Below are positions 42,331 through 52,400 of a stretch of 64,000 nucleotides of DNA, in pieces. Origin of the DNA: Serripes groenlandicus (taxonomy: Eukaryota > Mollusca > Bivalvia > Cardiida > Cardiidae); assembly GCA_031761405.1 (NCBI GenBank), contig JASEVX010000008.1:75064014-75128013 (forward strand). The letters run 5' to 3'. How positions within the stretch are numbered: position 1 is the first letter of the stretch; each line of letters opens with the position of its first letter. Under the pieces are notes generated by a model, which was not told where the DNA came from, ran no database searches, and saw only the letters and a program-made list of their open reading frames with translations. The translations under genes and the position numbers were made by a program.

Positions 42331-42849
42331 TGGACTATTGTACTGGTAACGTTCGCAGGAAAGGCTCTGATACAACTGAAACATTGTTGAAAGCGGCGTA
42401 AAACACCCTGCAAACAATCAAGTGTTTTTTTGGAATGCTTACTTCTATTATACCCGTAAAACACCATATATCTATGTTTTTCAAAGACATATATTATTGT
42501 AATTATATATAACATCTATAGGACTACCTCTTTTTTTCAAGAAATGAAAATTACAAAAATGACCAACCATGGGTAAAGTTGTGCAATAGCCAGATACTCA
42601 GAAACCAGAAACAAGCGAAATGCACACACTACACATATAAAATATATAAACGTATAGATAAAATTTGCATTTGCTTGCATCATCAAAACAAGAAAATAAA
42701 CAATGGAGCGCAATGAGGCGTTAGGTTTCGACGTTAGGCTTCATAATACAATACTTATGTCAGTTACAAAGGGGAGATCCTGTTCAATGGAAACAGATAT
42801 TCTCTGTTCTGTCCAGAACAATAAAACGAACGATTATTCGGTTTGATGA
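42331..42849. other. No feature recognised
   Basis: AT-rich unique sequence without coding or repeat signals. Confidence 0.4.
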
Positions 42850-42960
42850 ATGACAATGACAATAACAATGACAACTCTTTATTTAAAAGTACTTAGGCCA
42901 CCGGTACATAATACATAAACTAATATTTATACATCAACACCATGTATACGTAGTGTGCTA
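42850..42960 (-). mobile_element. LINE 3'-end-like fragment with (TTGTCA)n tail
   Basis: On the minus strand it reads TATGTACCGGTGGCCTAAGT, TTAAATAAAGAGTTGTCATT and GTTATTGTCATTGTCATTC. A poly-A signal followed by a short repeat tail is the usual end of a non-LTR element. No coding part is attached. Confidence 0.4.
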
Positions 42961-43441
42961 ATTTTCTAATTAACAAAGGGTTGTTAGATTTTTGTAAGCT
43001 GTAAAAACTAGTAATGTTAGTACATGATGATAACCATTATGATCGAAACAAACCGTTTTTATCAAAGATTCGATTATACGGACTGCATTCGTTATAGCAA
43101 TACTTCAATAATGAAAATAATTAATAAAATGTCTATTTTGTTTTTATATAAATTACACAGAACGATATCTGAGGTGTGTTTGTATTTGAGGGCATAAATT
43201 GGATCAGTCCCAATATCAAATCGTGGGTTTATAGCAATCTTTAAGCAGTAGAAGCCCATTGAATTAATCATGATACGGTCTAGTTTTAAATAAAAGATGA
43301 CCCAGTTCATGTATATCAAACTGACATAAATAGCTTGGGTATAAGATGGTTTTTGTTTCGATCTCCGGTCAATCAAGATAAAATTCAAGCGAGGATGAGG
43401 GGTTATGTGAAAAGCTCCATAGCTAAAAAGCTCAACCTTAA

Positions 43442-43525
43442 CCCAAAGAGTGCATTAACTTACATTTACATCTGCATTGAATGTCATCATTCTTGACTGT
43501 TAAATGACAGTCCCATGTAGAAATG
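43442..43525 (-). CDS. Possible short Cys-rich exon on the minus strand
   Basis: On the minus strand a frame reads NISTWDCHLTVKNDDIQCRC and K before the donor AAAT|GTAAGTTAA. The Cys spacing is EGF-like at most. An internal acceptor (CATTTAACAG) would shorten it to about 33 bp. It lies upstream of the exon at 36740 on the same strand and might belong to the same gene, but phases do not join directly. Confidence 0.2.
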
Positions 43526-43687
43526 TTAACCCTTTCCCACATACAGACATTTTCTAATGTCTCCGCAGCAGACGACTTATGAAAACATTGACGATGATTG
43601 TGGTCTAAGGAGAATTTGCTAATGATGGATAGTTCCATTGAATAATTCTTCTTTTATTAATAGAGATTTTCCATGACTTCTTCAATT
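43526..43687. mobile_element. MITE M1, second copy, left part (split by insertion)
   Basis: TTAACCCTTTCCCACATACA, GCAGCAGACGACTT and TTAATAGAGATTTTC match M1 at 33455-33688. The right part (CAAAGTTTCTGCTGCAGATT) resumes at 45267-45312 after the nested element. Confidence 0.65.
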
Positions 43688-45266
43688 AACAAGAGCTGTC
43701 GGAGGACAGCGCGCTCGACTATATGCCTCTTATTCACATAAAGCACTATTTCATTATATTGCACTTAAGTACTTTTAAATTATATATACTCTATATGTAA
43801 AAGCAACTGAATAGATACATACATTTAAAAGTCAATCAAGGGCAATAACTCCATATTAAAGTTAAAAATCATGAATGAAAGGTATTATATGTAATTATAT
43901 TCCAAATATGAAAGCCCTAGCACAAGTACTTATTGAGAAAAATTAAAAATTAAAATAAAATTCCAACTTGCCCTAAAACTTTAACCACCCAAAATCATGT
44001 TTTTTAGCCCAAAATGAAGCTCATACTCAGCATCTTCAGCATTCAATGTGAAGAAAGGTATTATATGTAATTAAATTCCAAATATGAAAGCCCTAGCCCA
44101 AGTATTTATTGAGAAAAATTAAAAATTAAAATGAAATTCCAACTTGCCCTAAAACTTTAACCATCCAAAATCATGTTTTCTACCCCAAAAAGAAGGTCAA
44201 ACTCAACATCTTCAGCTTTTAATGTGAAGAAAGGTATTATATGTAATTAAATTCCATATATGAAAGCCCTAGCACAAGTACTTATTGAGAAAAATTAAAA
44301 ATTAAAATAAAATTCCAACTTGCCCTAAAACTTTAACCACCCAAAATCATGTTTTTTACCCCAAAAAGAACGTCAAACTCAGCATCTTTAGCATTCAATG
44401 TGAAAAAAGGTAGTATATGTAATTAAATTCCAAATATGAAATCCCTAGCACAAGTAATTATTGAGAAAAATTAAAAATTAAAATAAAATTCCAACTTGCC
44501 CTAAAACTTTAACCACCCAAAATCATGTTTTTTACCCCAAAAAGAACGTCAAACTCAGCATCTTTAGCATTCAATGTGAACAAGGGTATTATATGTAATT
44601 AAATTCCAAATATGAAATCCCTAGCACAAGTAATTATTGAGAAAAATTAAAAATTAAAATAAAATTCCAACTTGCCCTAAAACTTTAACCATCCAAAATC
44701 ATGTTTTTTACCCCCAAAAGAAGGTCAAACTTAACATCTTCAGCATTTAATGTAAAGAAAGGTATTATATGTAATTATATTCCAAATATGAAAGCCCTAG
44801 CACAAGTACTTATTGAGAAAAAATAAAAATTAAAATAAAATTCCAACTTGCCCTAAAACTTTAACCACCCAAATTCATGTTTTTTACCCCAAAAAGAAGG
44901 TCAAACTAAGCATCTTCAGCATTCAATGTGAAGAAAGGTATTATATGTAATTATATTCCAAATATGAAAGCCCTAGCACAAGTACTTATTGAGAAAAAAT
45001 AAAATTTAAAATAAAATTCCAACTTGCCCTAAAACGTTAACCACACAAAATCATGTTTTTTACCCCAAAAAGAAGGTCAAACTCAGCATCTTCAGCATTC
45101 AATGTGAAGAAAGGTATAAGATGTAACTATATTCCAAATATGAAAGCCCTAGCACAAATAATTATGAATGAAAATGCCAACTTGCCCTAAAACTTTAACC
45201 GGACGCCGACGCCGACGCCGGGGCGAGTAGTAAAGCTCTCATATTCTTCGAATAGTCGAGCTAAAA
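43688..45266 (+). mobile_element. Pearl/Helentron-like element nested in MITE M1
   Basis: The left end AACAAGAGCTGTCGGAGGAC contains a hairpin (GCTGTCGGAGGACAGC). About seven core units with a 176-bp period (GGTATTATATGTAATTAAAT, CAACTTGCCCTAAAACTTTA, CATGTTTTTTACCCCAAAAA) are followed by GACGCC hexamers and the end TATTCTTCGAATAGTCGAGC then TAAAAA. The GAATATTC-like 3' hairpin and lack of target duplication fit Helentron-type ends. Non-coding. Confidence 0.75.
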
Positions 45267-45589
45267 AATCAAAGTTTCTGCTGCAGATTTGTTGAATGTT
45301 GGAAAATGTGAAAGAGAAAGATTACAGGGTAAATAGGCATAACAAGCTTGATAGTTAAAGTCATAAAAGGATAAAAATTTACTGAGCTACATGTGTTCTC
45401 CCTTATAACCATCTTGGTTACAGTTGCCACAGGAATCATTGGTAGGTACTAGTAGCTAGGTGATCCTACCGTTTTAGAATTCAAGGGTTGAAAATCTACA
45501 TAGGTGTAATAGTTGGGTAGGCTTGTAGAAATTTACAATGCAATACATGTAGTATTTAGGTACTTGCATGCAAAACCTCAACCAAGGTG

Positions 45590-45656
45590 TGACGTGGACG
45601 CCGACACCAGAGTGAGTAGTATAGCTCTCATATTCTTCGAATAGTCGAGCTAAAAA
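45590..45656 (+). mobile_element. 3'-end fragment of a Pearl/Helentron-like element
   Basis: GACGCCGACACCAGAGTGAG, AGCTCTCATATTCTTCGAAT and AGTCGAGCTAAAAA repeat the 3' end of the element at 43688-45266. It ends exactly where the Mutator-like transposase fragment begins. Confidence 0.65.
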
Positions 45657-46076
45657 TGAAGTCACCACAGATGGGGATGGAAAATCATTTCAGGCGGCAC
45701 GCCAGCTCCACGCGTCTGGATTTACAAAAACTGTTCCTGTGCACCAACTTGACACACAGCATCTCGGTGCTTATCAGCGAAAGTACATCAAATCATCAAA
45801 TAAGGTTACCACAATCATGCCAGGGAAAACCAAAGCATATCGGCAGTACACACAAAACAGGTTCGCGTTAGACATGAGCAAACGCTGTCAGGCTGAACTT
45901 CATTATATCATCAAGAAGAAATCAAAAAATATCCTAGACGACATGCGCATCATGATGTCCACTATAAAGCAATGCTTTGCAGGGAATCACAGTCTGTGCA
46001 GGATCAATTCAGCAGTGTGCAAAGGGGAAACGAATAATAACTGGCTTTTCAACAGTATTTTTCTATCCAGCACATT
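45657..46076 (+). pseudogene. Mutator-like transposase fragment, copy 1, middle part
   Basis: An open frame from 45661 reads VTTDGDGKSFQAARQLHA, HQLDTQHLGAYQRKYI, KTKAYRQYTQNRFALDMSKR and CFAGNHSLCRINSAVCKG. It aligns to residues ~348-465 of the intact-looking copy at 62277 (VTTDAS, DKRAYRQKLSQCVRARIR, CLAGNHHSCRENSLVCKG). VTTD probably carries the second catalytic Asp of the DDE-type core. The N-terminal half is missing because a repeat ends immediately upstream. The frame is then broken by an inserted element. Confidence 0.7.
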
Positions 46077-47156
46077 AAACAAGAGGGCCAAGATGGCCCT
46101 AAATCGATCACCTAAGTGATAGTAAATTAGTAGCAAATATTTAACTGCAAATATCTGGGAAGATTTGATCAAGGAGTGCAAATGAAACTGCAAGGAGTGG
46201 ACACTTCTCAAGAAACAGCTTATCAGTAAAGGCCATTTATATCTTGAAATCTAACAAGAACTTTAATAAGAATGGAATTATAAAGTTTTTGTAATTTTTC
46301 ACCTTTCCTGATGCCGCCTTGCTGCCCTGTTTTTCAACAAAATCAATATGGCTTCAACAGTTTATTTAGAGTGTCACTTAAGGAACATTTCTACCAAATT
46401 ATCTTGCAATCGCACAAGCAGATTATGAAGGAAAAGGATTTTAACATTTGGGTATTTTTCTCACTTTCTAATGCCGCAGCAACCAAAGTTCTCAATGGAA
46501 TTTAAATCTTTGAACAAATTTGAAAGAGGACCACCAAAGGAACATTCCTGTGATGTTGGAATGGTAGGAGTTGGTTGTCATTTGTAGCTAAAAGTTCAAT
46601 ATACCTCTTTTGTGATGACGCCTGGTTGCTATGATTGTGTAACCCATCAAAACGGCTTAAACAAATTAAATAGAGGATCATTAAAGTAAGATTCGTATTA
46701 TATTTTCTTAAAATCAGACAAGCACTTTCATAAAAATGGAATTTTCTAATTTTGTCATTTTGCCCCTTTTCTGATGCCGCCTGAGTGCCATGTTTTTCGA
46801 CCAATCAGTATGGCTTGAACAATTTTTTAGAGGGTCATCCAAGGAACATTTCTACCAAATTATATTTGAATCTGACGGGCAGATTCGGAGGAGAATTTTT
46901 TTAAAGTTTGGACATATTGTCCCCTTTCTGATGCCGCAGCAACCAAAGTTCTCAATGGAATTTAAATCTTTGAACAATTTTGAAAGAGGACCACCAAAGG
47001 AACATTCCTGTGATGTTTGGTGGAAATTGTTCTTGCGGTTCAGGAGGAGATGATGTTTAAAGCTAAAAGTTAACGACGGACGACGGACGATGGACGACGG
47101 ACACAGAGTGATCAGAATAGCTCACCTTGAGCCTTTGGCTCTAGGCGATCTAAAAA
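46077..47156 (+). mobile_element. Pearl/Helentron-like element interrupting the transposase copy 1
   Basis: Starts AAACAAGAGGGCCAAGATGG (hairpin GGGCCAAGATGGCCC). It carries core repeats sharing CCATGTTTTTCGACCAATCA with the element at 40067 and an internal ~460-bp-spaced duplication (AGTTCTCAATGGAATTTAAA). It ends in a GACGGAC microsatellite and CTCACCTTGAGCCTTTGGCT then CTAGGCGATCTAAAAAA. Transposase reading resumes in the same frame after it. Confidence 0.75.
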
Positions 47157-47754
47157 AGACATAAAGAAGGAGGAGTTCGAGAAAATCTTAATGGAGATGA
47201 TTGAATATCGCCTTGGAGACGAAATGGTCCAACTAACCAGGCTAAATACCAACACACAGAAAGTTGAGGGGACAAATAGAGCCATTAAACGTTCCTTACC
47301 TAAAGACAAGATGTTTTCCACGAACTTCCAGTCTTCTGCACACATTGCCCTACACTCTGTCAATAATGGACCCAGAAATTCATTGCGCAAACTTTGTTCT
47401 GCTGCCGGATATGCAATTCCTTCAGGAAGTAGTGCTGACTGCCAGCTAGAGTCACTCCAAACTTACTCTGAAGAGAAAAAAACACGCGAAATGTCCATTG
47501 ATTTCAAATTGAAGCGTAAGCTACGGAGACAGCGGCTATTCAAACCGTACGAAAAGCATCGTGAGCAGAAACATTATGTGAAAAATCAACTGACGGCGCA
47601 TATACGAAAAACACGGACTAAGACCCAAAATGTGCCACACATTATACAAGTCGGGGCCAACACTAACCATGATGGATATGCTCAGAAACAAATGAAGTTG
47701 AGGCGAAGAAGAAGTGTACCTACATCAGAAGATACATGCAGGCTCGTGCCCTAG
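47157..47754 (+). pseudogene. Mutator-like transposase fragment, copy 1, C-terminal part
   Basis: Open to a TAG at 47752: KKEEFEKILMEMIEYRLGDE, NTQKVEGTNRAIKRSLPKDK, FQSSAHIALHSVNNGPRNSL, then a basic tail rich in Lys and Arg. The KVEGTNRAIKRSLPK stretch is probably the third acidic-residue region of the core. This part is absent from the copy at 62277, which is cut off before it. Together the two loci cover most of the protein family. Confidence 0.65.
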
Positions 47755-48762
47755 GCAGGACCATCTGGCCACACACTGACGACGCCCAGTGTTAACCTAA
47801 TGGGGTTCAACGGTAAAATGACCTTCTTTTATGCATCTCTTATTGTGACAGAGGTGACCGACGTCCATGCAATTTTCATGTGTGTCAACCTCTACCAGCT
47901 CGGACCTACATCTAATCATCAAGATCAACCGCTGAACAAGGGTCTGTGTGTACATCTGCCATCAGGCCAAGTAACCCTCTTGACAGCATAACCATCCCTG
48001 TCTGTGTAACCCATCCGCTCCAGGCATTCTGAGCCTCCCCCGGGGTCCTAGAGTGTTTTTCTATGGCATTCTCCAAAACTTGTATGGATATTCCATTTAA
48101 TAAAAGTTTGATAAGGAATACATGTCTCAAAATTTCATCTGTATACAAGGAGTACAAGTGATGAAAATGAGCGAAAATGGGGAAAAAGTACTGAAAACTA
48201 AGCCCTGCTTTAAATCAAATTCTGATTTTCGATAAACCGCATAATTTTTACATTTTAGTATATGGCCAGCTATTGCGGATTTACAAACAAAGTTTCAATC
48301 AATAAAAGTAGCAATTTCCCTTTAACATCTGTGCACTGTGCTTTTCTGTACACTTATAATAGGATGGCATCCCTTGACGAAAAATAGAATTTTTTAATTC
48401 TTAAAAAGGGACATAAATCCAACCTCGAATGGTTTTTGTGGCGATTGGTTTGACAATCGCCACAATGCTAACAGAAACAACAACAAAGAAAAACAATTAC
48501 ATAGTCGGTTTTGAACAATCGGTTGATATTTTTGTTCCTTACTGCAAACTAATTTACTCACATCCGTTATAGTTCCATCATTGATGCAGAGACGTGATTA
48601 ATAATAATTATGTCAGTGCTACTTTGGTACCGGATTGTTACTAATATTTGAGTTTTATCGAGACATTATCTACATAGAGTTAAAATATGTAAATATTATC
48701 TTCGTCATAATTGGGCAGGTAATAAATATCATTGCGCGTTCTGCCTTGCAAATAATGGCAAA
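47755..48762. other. Flank between transposase fragment and BEL element, nothing recognised
   Basis: AT-rich with short frames only. TTAAAAAGGGACATAAATCC near 48402 is reminiscent of a DNA-transposon end, but no partner was found. Confidence 0.4.
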
Positions 48763-48767
48763 TAACT

Positions 48768-49459
48768 TGTTGTAGCCAAATTCATGTAAAACATGTAAAG
48801 GGTAAACATGTACGTAGTATATGTACAGTTGGCTAGGTAAAATTGCTATTGCCCTGTGGGTTACCTCAGGCTTTAGTTGTTTTAACTAGTCTTTCTATTA
48901 TTAGTCTTCTAAAACCGGTTACTTTCTCTCTGGACTCCGTTGGAGTAAGACGTGGACACAATGTTGAAACTATGCTGAGATTGAGCCACACAGTTGGTAT
49001 GTTAAATAACAGTTTTTCTTTGTCTATTACATTATTGTTAAGTTAATTACACTGAATTATTGTATTGCCTTTTAGAATTTATCCTTTTGTCACAATGTTT
49101 TCTGGAGAATTTAACTTTACACCAAATACTTTACGCTATATAGGCTTGGCTTCTTTTCCCACTTTATTTATCCACTTTATTCTTGCTAGGGCTATGTTTT
49201 CTTGTGTCTTAATATAATTCCTGTATTTCTCACAATGTTTTCCAGTATTTCTTAATAACGCCATGACTTTGTTAATTTTATTGTTTGATTGCAATTGTCT
49301 TTGTTAAATGGCATATTTCAATGCTTGTTACAGAGTTAGTAGGATTTATGTATTATATATTTACAGTAAATCGTCCCAAATACACTACAAGCAGAAGACA
49401 TTGTTGTTGTTGTTAATCTCTGGGGGGACGCATTTCGACGCGGCGCATTAGACAGCATA
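48768..49459 (+). mobile_element. BEL/Pao element, 5' LTR (692 bp)
   Basis: Starts TGTTGTAGCCAAATTCATGT and ends ...TTAGACAGCATA; the copy at 55689 lies exactly 6921 bp away at both ends, and I found no difference reading the two side by side. TAACT flanks the element at 48763-48767 and 56381-56385. The exact 3' end is uncertain by one or two bases, because CATAT and the duplication overlap. Confidence 0.93.
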
Positions 49460-49488
49460 TCATTTACAACTGTGTGGCCGTTACAACG

Positions 49489-52400
49489 ATGTCGCACTCC
49501 GATACAGGCCTAGTCATTCCACGGCGCAGCACTCGAGAGAAGACATACTCCGAGAAGGGCGCTGCCCACTTGTTGGAGAGAAGCCGGCGGAACAGGAAAC
49601 AATGCGGTAAGAGATTGATGGCGAAAGTCAACGAGTTGGGCGTGGTCATCGAGGGCGACAGCTCCCATGTCAACATAGAGGAATTTCGGATGCAATATTC
49701 AAACATTCTAAGTATATACGAAGAATTTCTGAACCAACATAGCATATGTCAAGAACTTCTATTTGACAATCAGAAAAGTGATGACGAGCATCAAAGTTTT
49801 AGAGAAATTAACTCTTTATTTCTTGACTTTAAACTTAGTGCTGAACATTGGGCCAGTAAACAGTCACAAAAAAAGCATGAACAAAAGCATGACCACAAAG
49901 AACAAAAGCATGAACAAAAGCATGACCACAAAGAACAAAAGCATGACCACAAAGAACAAAAGCATGGTAAAAAGCATGATTCAGCCTGTCTAAATCCAAG
50001 TGACAGTGTCTCGCAAGTAGCGTCGGCTGCTCGTTCAAGGTCTTCTGCGTCTTATACCTCGTCCGTTAAAGCTCAGAATATGAGACGCAAAGCAGAACTT
50101 GAAGTTAGAGTAAAAGCCATCGAAAAGCAACGTGCACTTCAGGAAGAAAACCTGAATCTTGAAAAGGCTATTGGTGATATGAAACTAAAAAGAGATGAGT
50201 TAAAAATTAAAACAGAAATTGATATTATTAATGCTCAAGGTAAAGCTATGGAAGAGTTTGAATTGTCAAAATCAGACATTGCTAGAAAGGAACGCAAGCC
50301 TAGTGCATCGGTACTGTCCAAGTCTATTCTTGAACTATCAATGAAGGGTACTCATAAGCCTCATCCATTTAGCAGCTTAGACCCAGAGGTGCCTGCTTGG
50401 AAACCCAAAGTTAGTGCACTTGCGGGCTTAAGCATTGCTAAAAATGTAGTGCATCAATCTATTCCTCCAAAGTATATTGCCTCTGAAGCAAGCGCTACTA
50501 ATACCAATTCCGGCATTTTAGCTCTTAGTCATGAATTGCGTAAACCTATTCCTGAGATTAAGCCCTTTAGCGGAAATGTCATTGAATACATATCTTTTAT
50601 GAGACAATTTAATGCCAGAGTTAATGCAACAACTAGTTCCTTTGACGAAAGGTTAAATTACTTGCTGCAATTTACTACTGGCGAAGCTAACAAGATTGTA
50701 TTAGGCTACTCTTACCTTAATGCTCAACTAGGTTTTAATGCTGCTTTAGCTGAATTTCAGGAACGATATGGTGATCCAGAGGTTATTGCTCATGCTTATG
50801 TAAAACGAGCCTTAGACTGGCCACTGCTAAAGGGAGATAACTATAAAGGTTTGGATGAATTTGGTATCTTTTTAAGGGAATGCCAATACGCGGTCGAAAA
50901 TATTGAAGCCGTCCGCGTTCTTGAGTATTCAGACAATCTTAAGCTTTTAGTGAAAAAGTTGCCTTTCTATTTGCACGATAAATGGAGAAATATAGCATTT
51001 GAAACAAAAGGAAAGGGCTATGTAGTAAAATTCTCTCAGTTAGTTGATTTTGTCCGTCGCGAGGCTAAGAAGGCCAATGACCCAATATTTGGTAAGGAGC
51101 TGAGTAATGTTGGTAATACTGACAAACAAGCGTCATATAAATACGTCGGCAAAAGCTTGAGCCATTCAAAGTCGCTGATTACTCATGTCTCAGGGGATGA
51201 CAAGTCTAAGCTTAGAGGAACCTTTGAAAACAAAACTGACGAATTAAATACATTGAAGAAGGGTTTAGCGTTCAACCATCCATGTTTATTTTGCAGTAAT
51301 GATTCTCATTCTCTTGACCAGTGTTCTGTGATTAGAGACAGTTTGCTGAAGGAGCGGTATGAATTTCTGAAGTCGAAAGGTCTGTGTTTTGGTTGTTTGA
51401 GGTCTGGTCATTTCAAAGGTTCATGTCAAAAGAGGCTGGTATGTACTATTTGTAATAGGTCGCACCCATCAATTTTGCATGCCGATCAAGGGACAGGGTT
51501 TGGTAGAAATTCTGTTACGGCAACATTTACTAGTGATTTAGGTAGCAGAAAGCATATACTCCCTATTGTACCTGTAAGGGTGAAACACAAGAGTAGTCAT
51601 AAGTATATAGATACTTATGCTTTTCTGGATTCGGGAAGTACAGCTACATTTTGTACGGAGTCTTTGATGCGTAGATTAGGTATCGAAGGTCAGAGGATAT
51701 CGGTCACATTGCACACTATGGGTAAGGATCAAACTGACAAACGTTTTTTGTTAACAGGGCTGGAATTATGTAGTCTAGGAGATTCCAATGTTGTTAATCT
51801 GCCGTCCGTGCTTAGTCAGAAAAGGTTACCTGTTTCTAGTTTTGATGTAGTGAATACGTCAGATTTGAAGAATTGGCCCTATTTGAAAAATGTCCCTTTG
51901 CTAAGGTTAAATAGTGATGTTGATTTGTTGGTAGGAGTTAATGTACCAAAAGCTATGGAACCTTGGGAGGTGATCCTCAGTCAGAATAATGGTCCCTTTG
52001 CAGTCAGAACGGTCTTTGGGTGGGTCATAAATGGTCCTATTGAAGCATGCGACAATTGTAGTGAAGATGTTTCAGTGCATGTTTCTACCAATTGCATACA
52101 GGTAACGGCACCCCCAACACTAGATGAACAGCTTAATAATCATTTCAATCATGACTTTTGCGAGAGGTCAGTTGATGATGTGTCTGAGCCGTCCAAGGAA
52201 GAGAGACTCTTTCTAGACCTAGTTGAAAAGTCTGCAACGTTCAAGGATGGTCATTATGTTGTAGACTTACCCTTTCGCGACCAAAATGTTTCAATGCCTA
52301 ATAACAAACGTCAAGCTGAACATAGGTTATGGTTATTGAGGAAACGCTTGAAACGAGATGATCAATTCTATTCTGAGTATAAAGAATTCATGCACAAGAT

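Noticed and set aside
47112..47390. Minus-strand open frames overlapping the transposase fragment, and those inside the BEL gag-pol
   Set aside because: They are opposite-strand shadows of clearly coding plus-strand frames.
48843..49046. A 67-codon gene repeated at 55764
   Set aside because: It lies in both LTRs of the BEL element and has no features of a protein gene.
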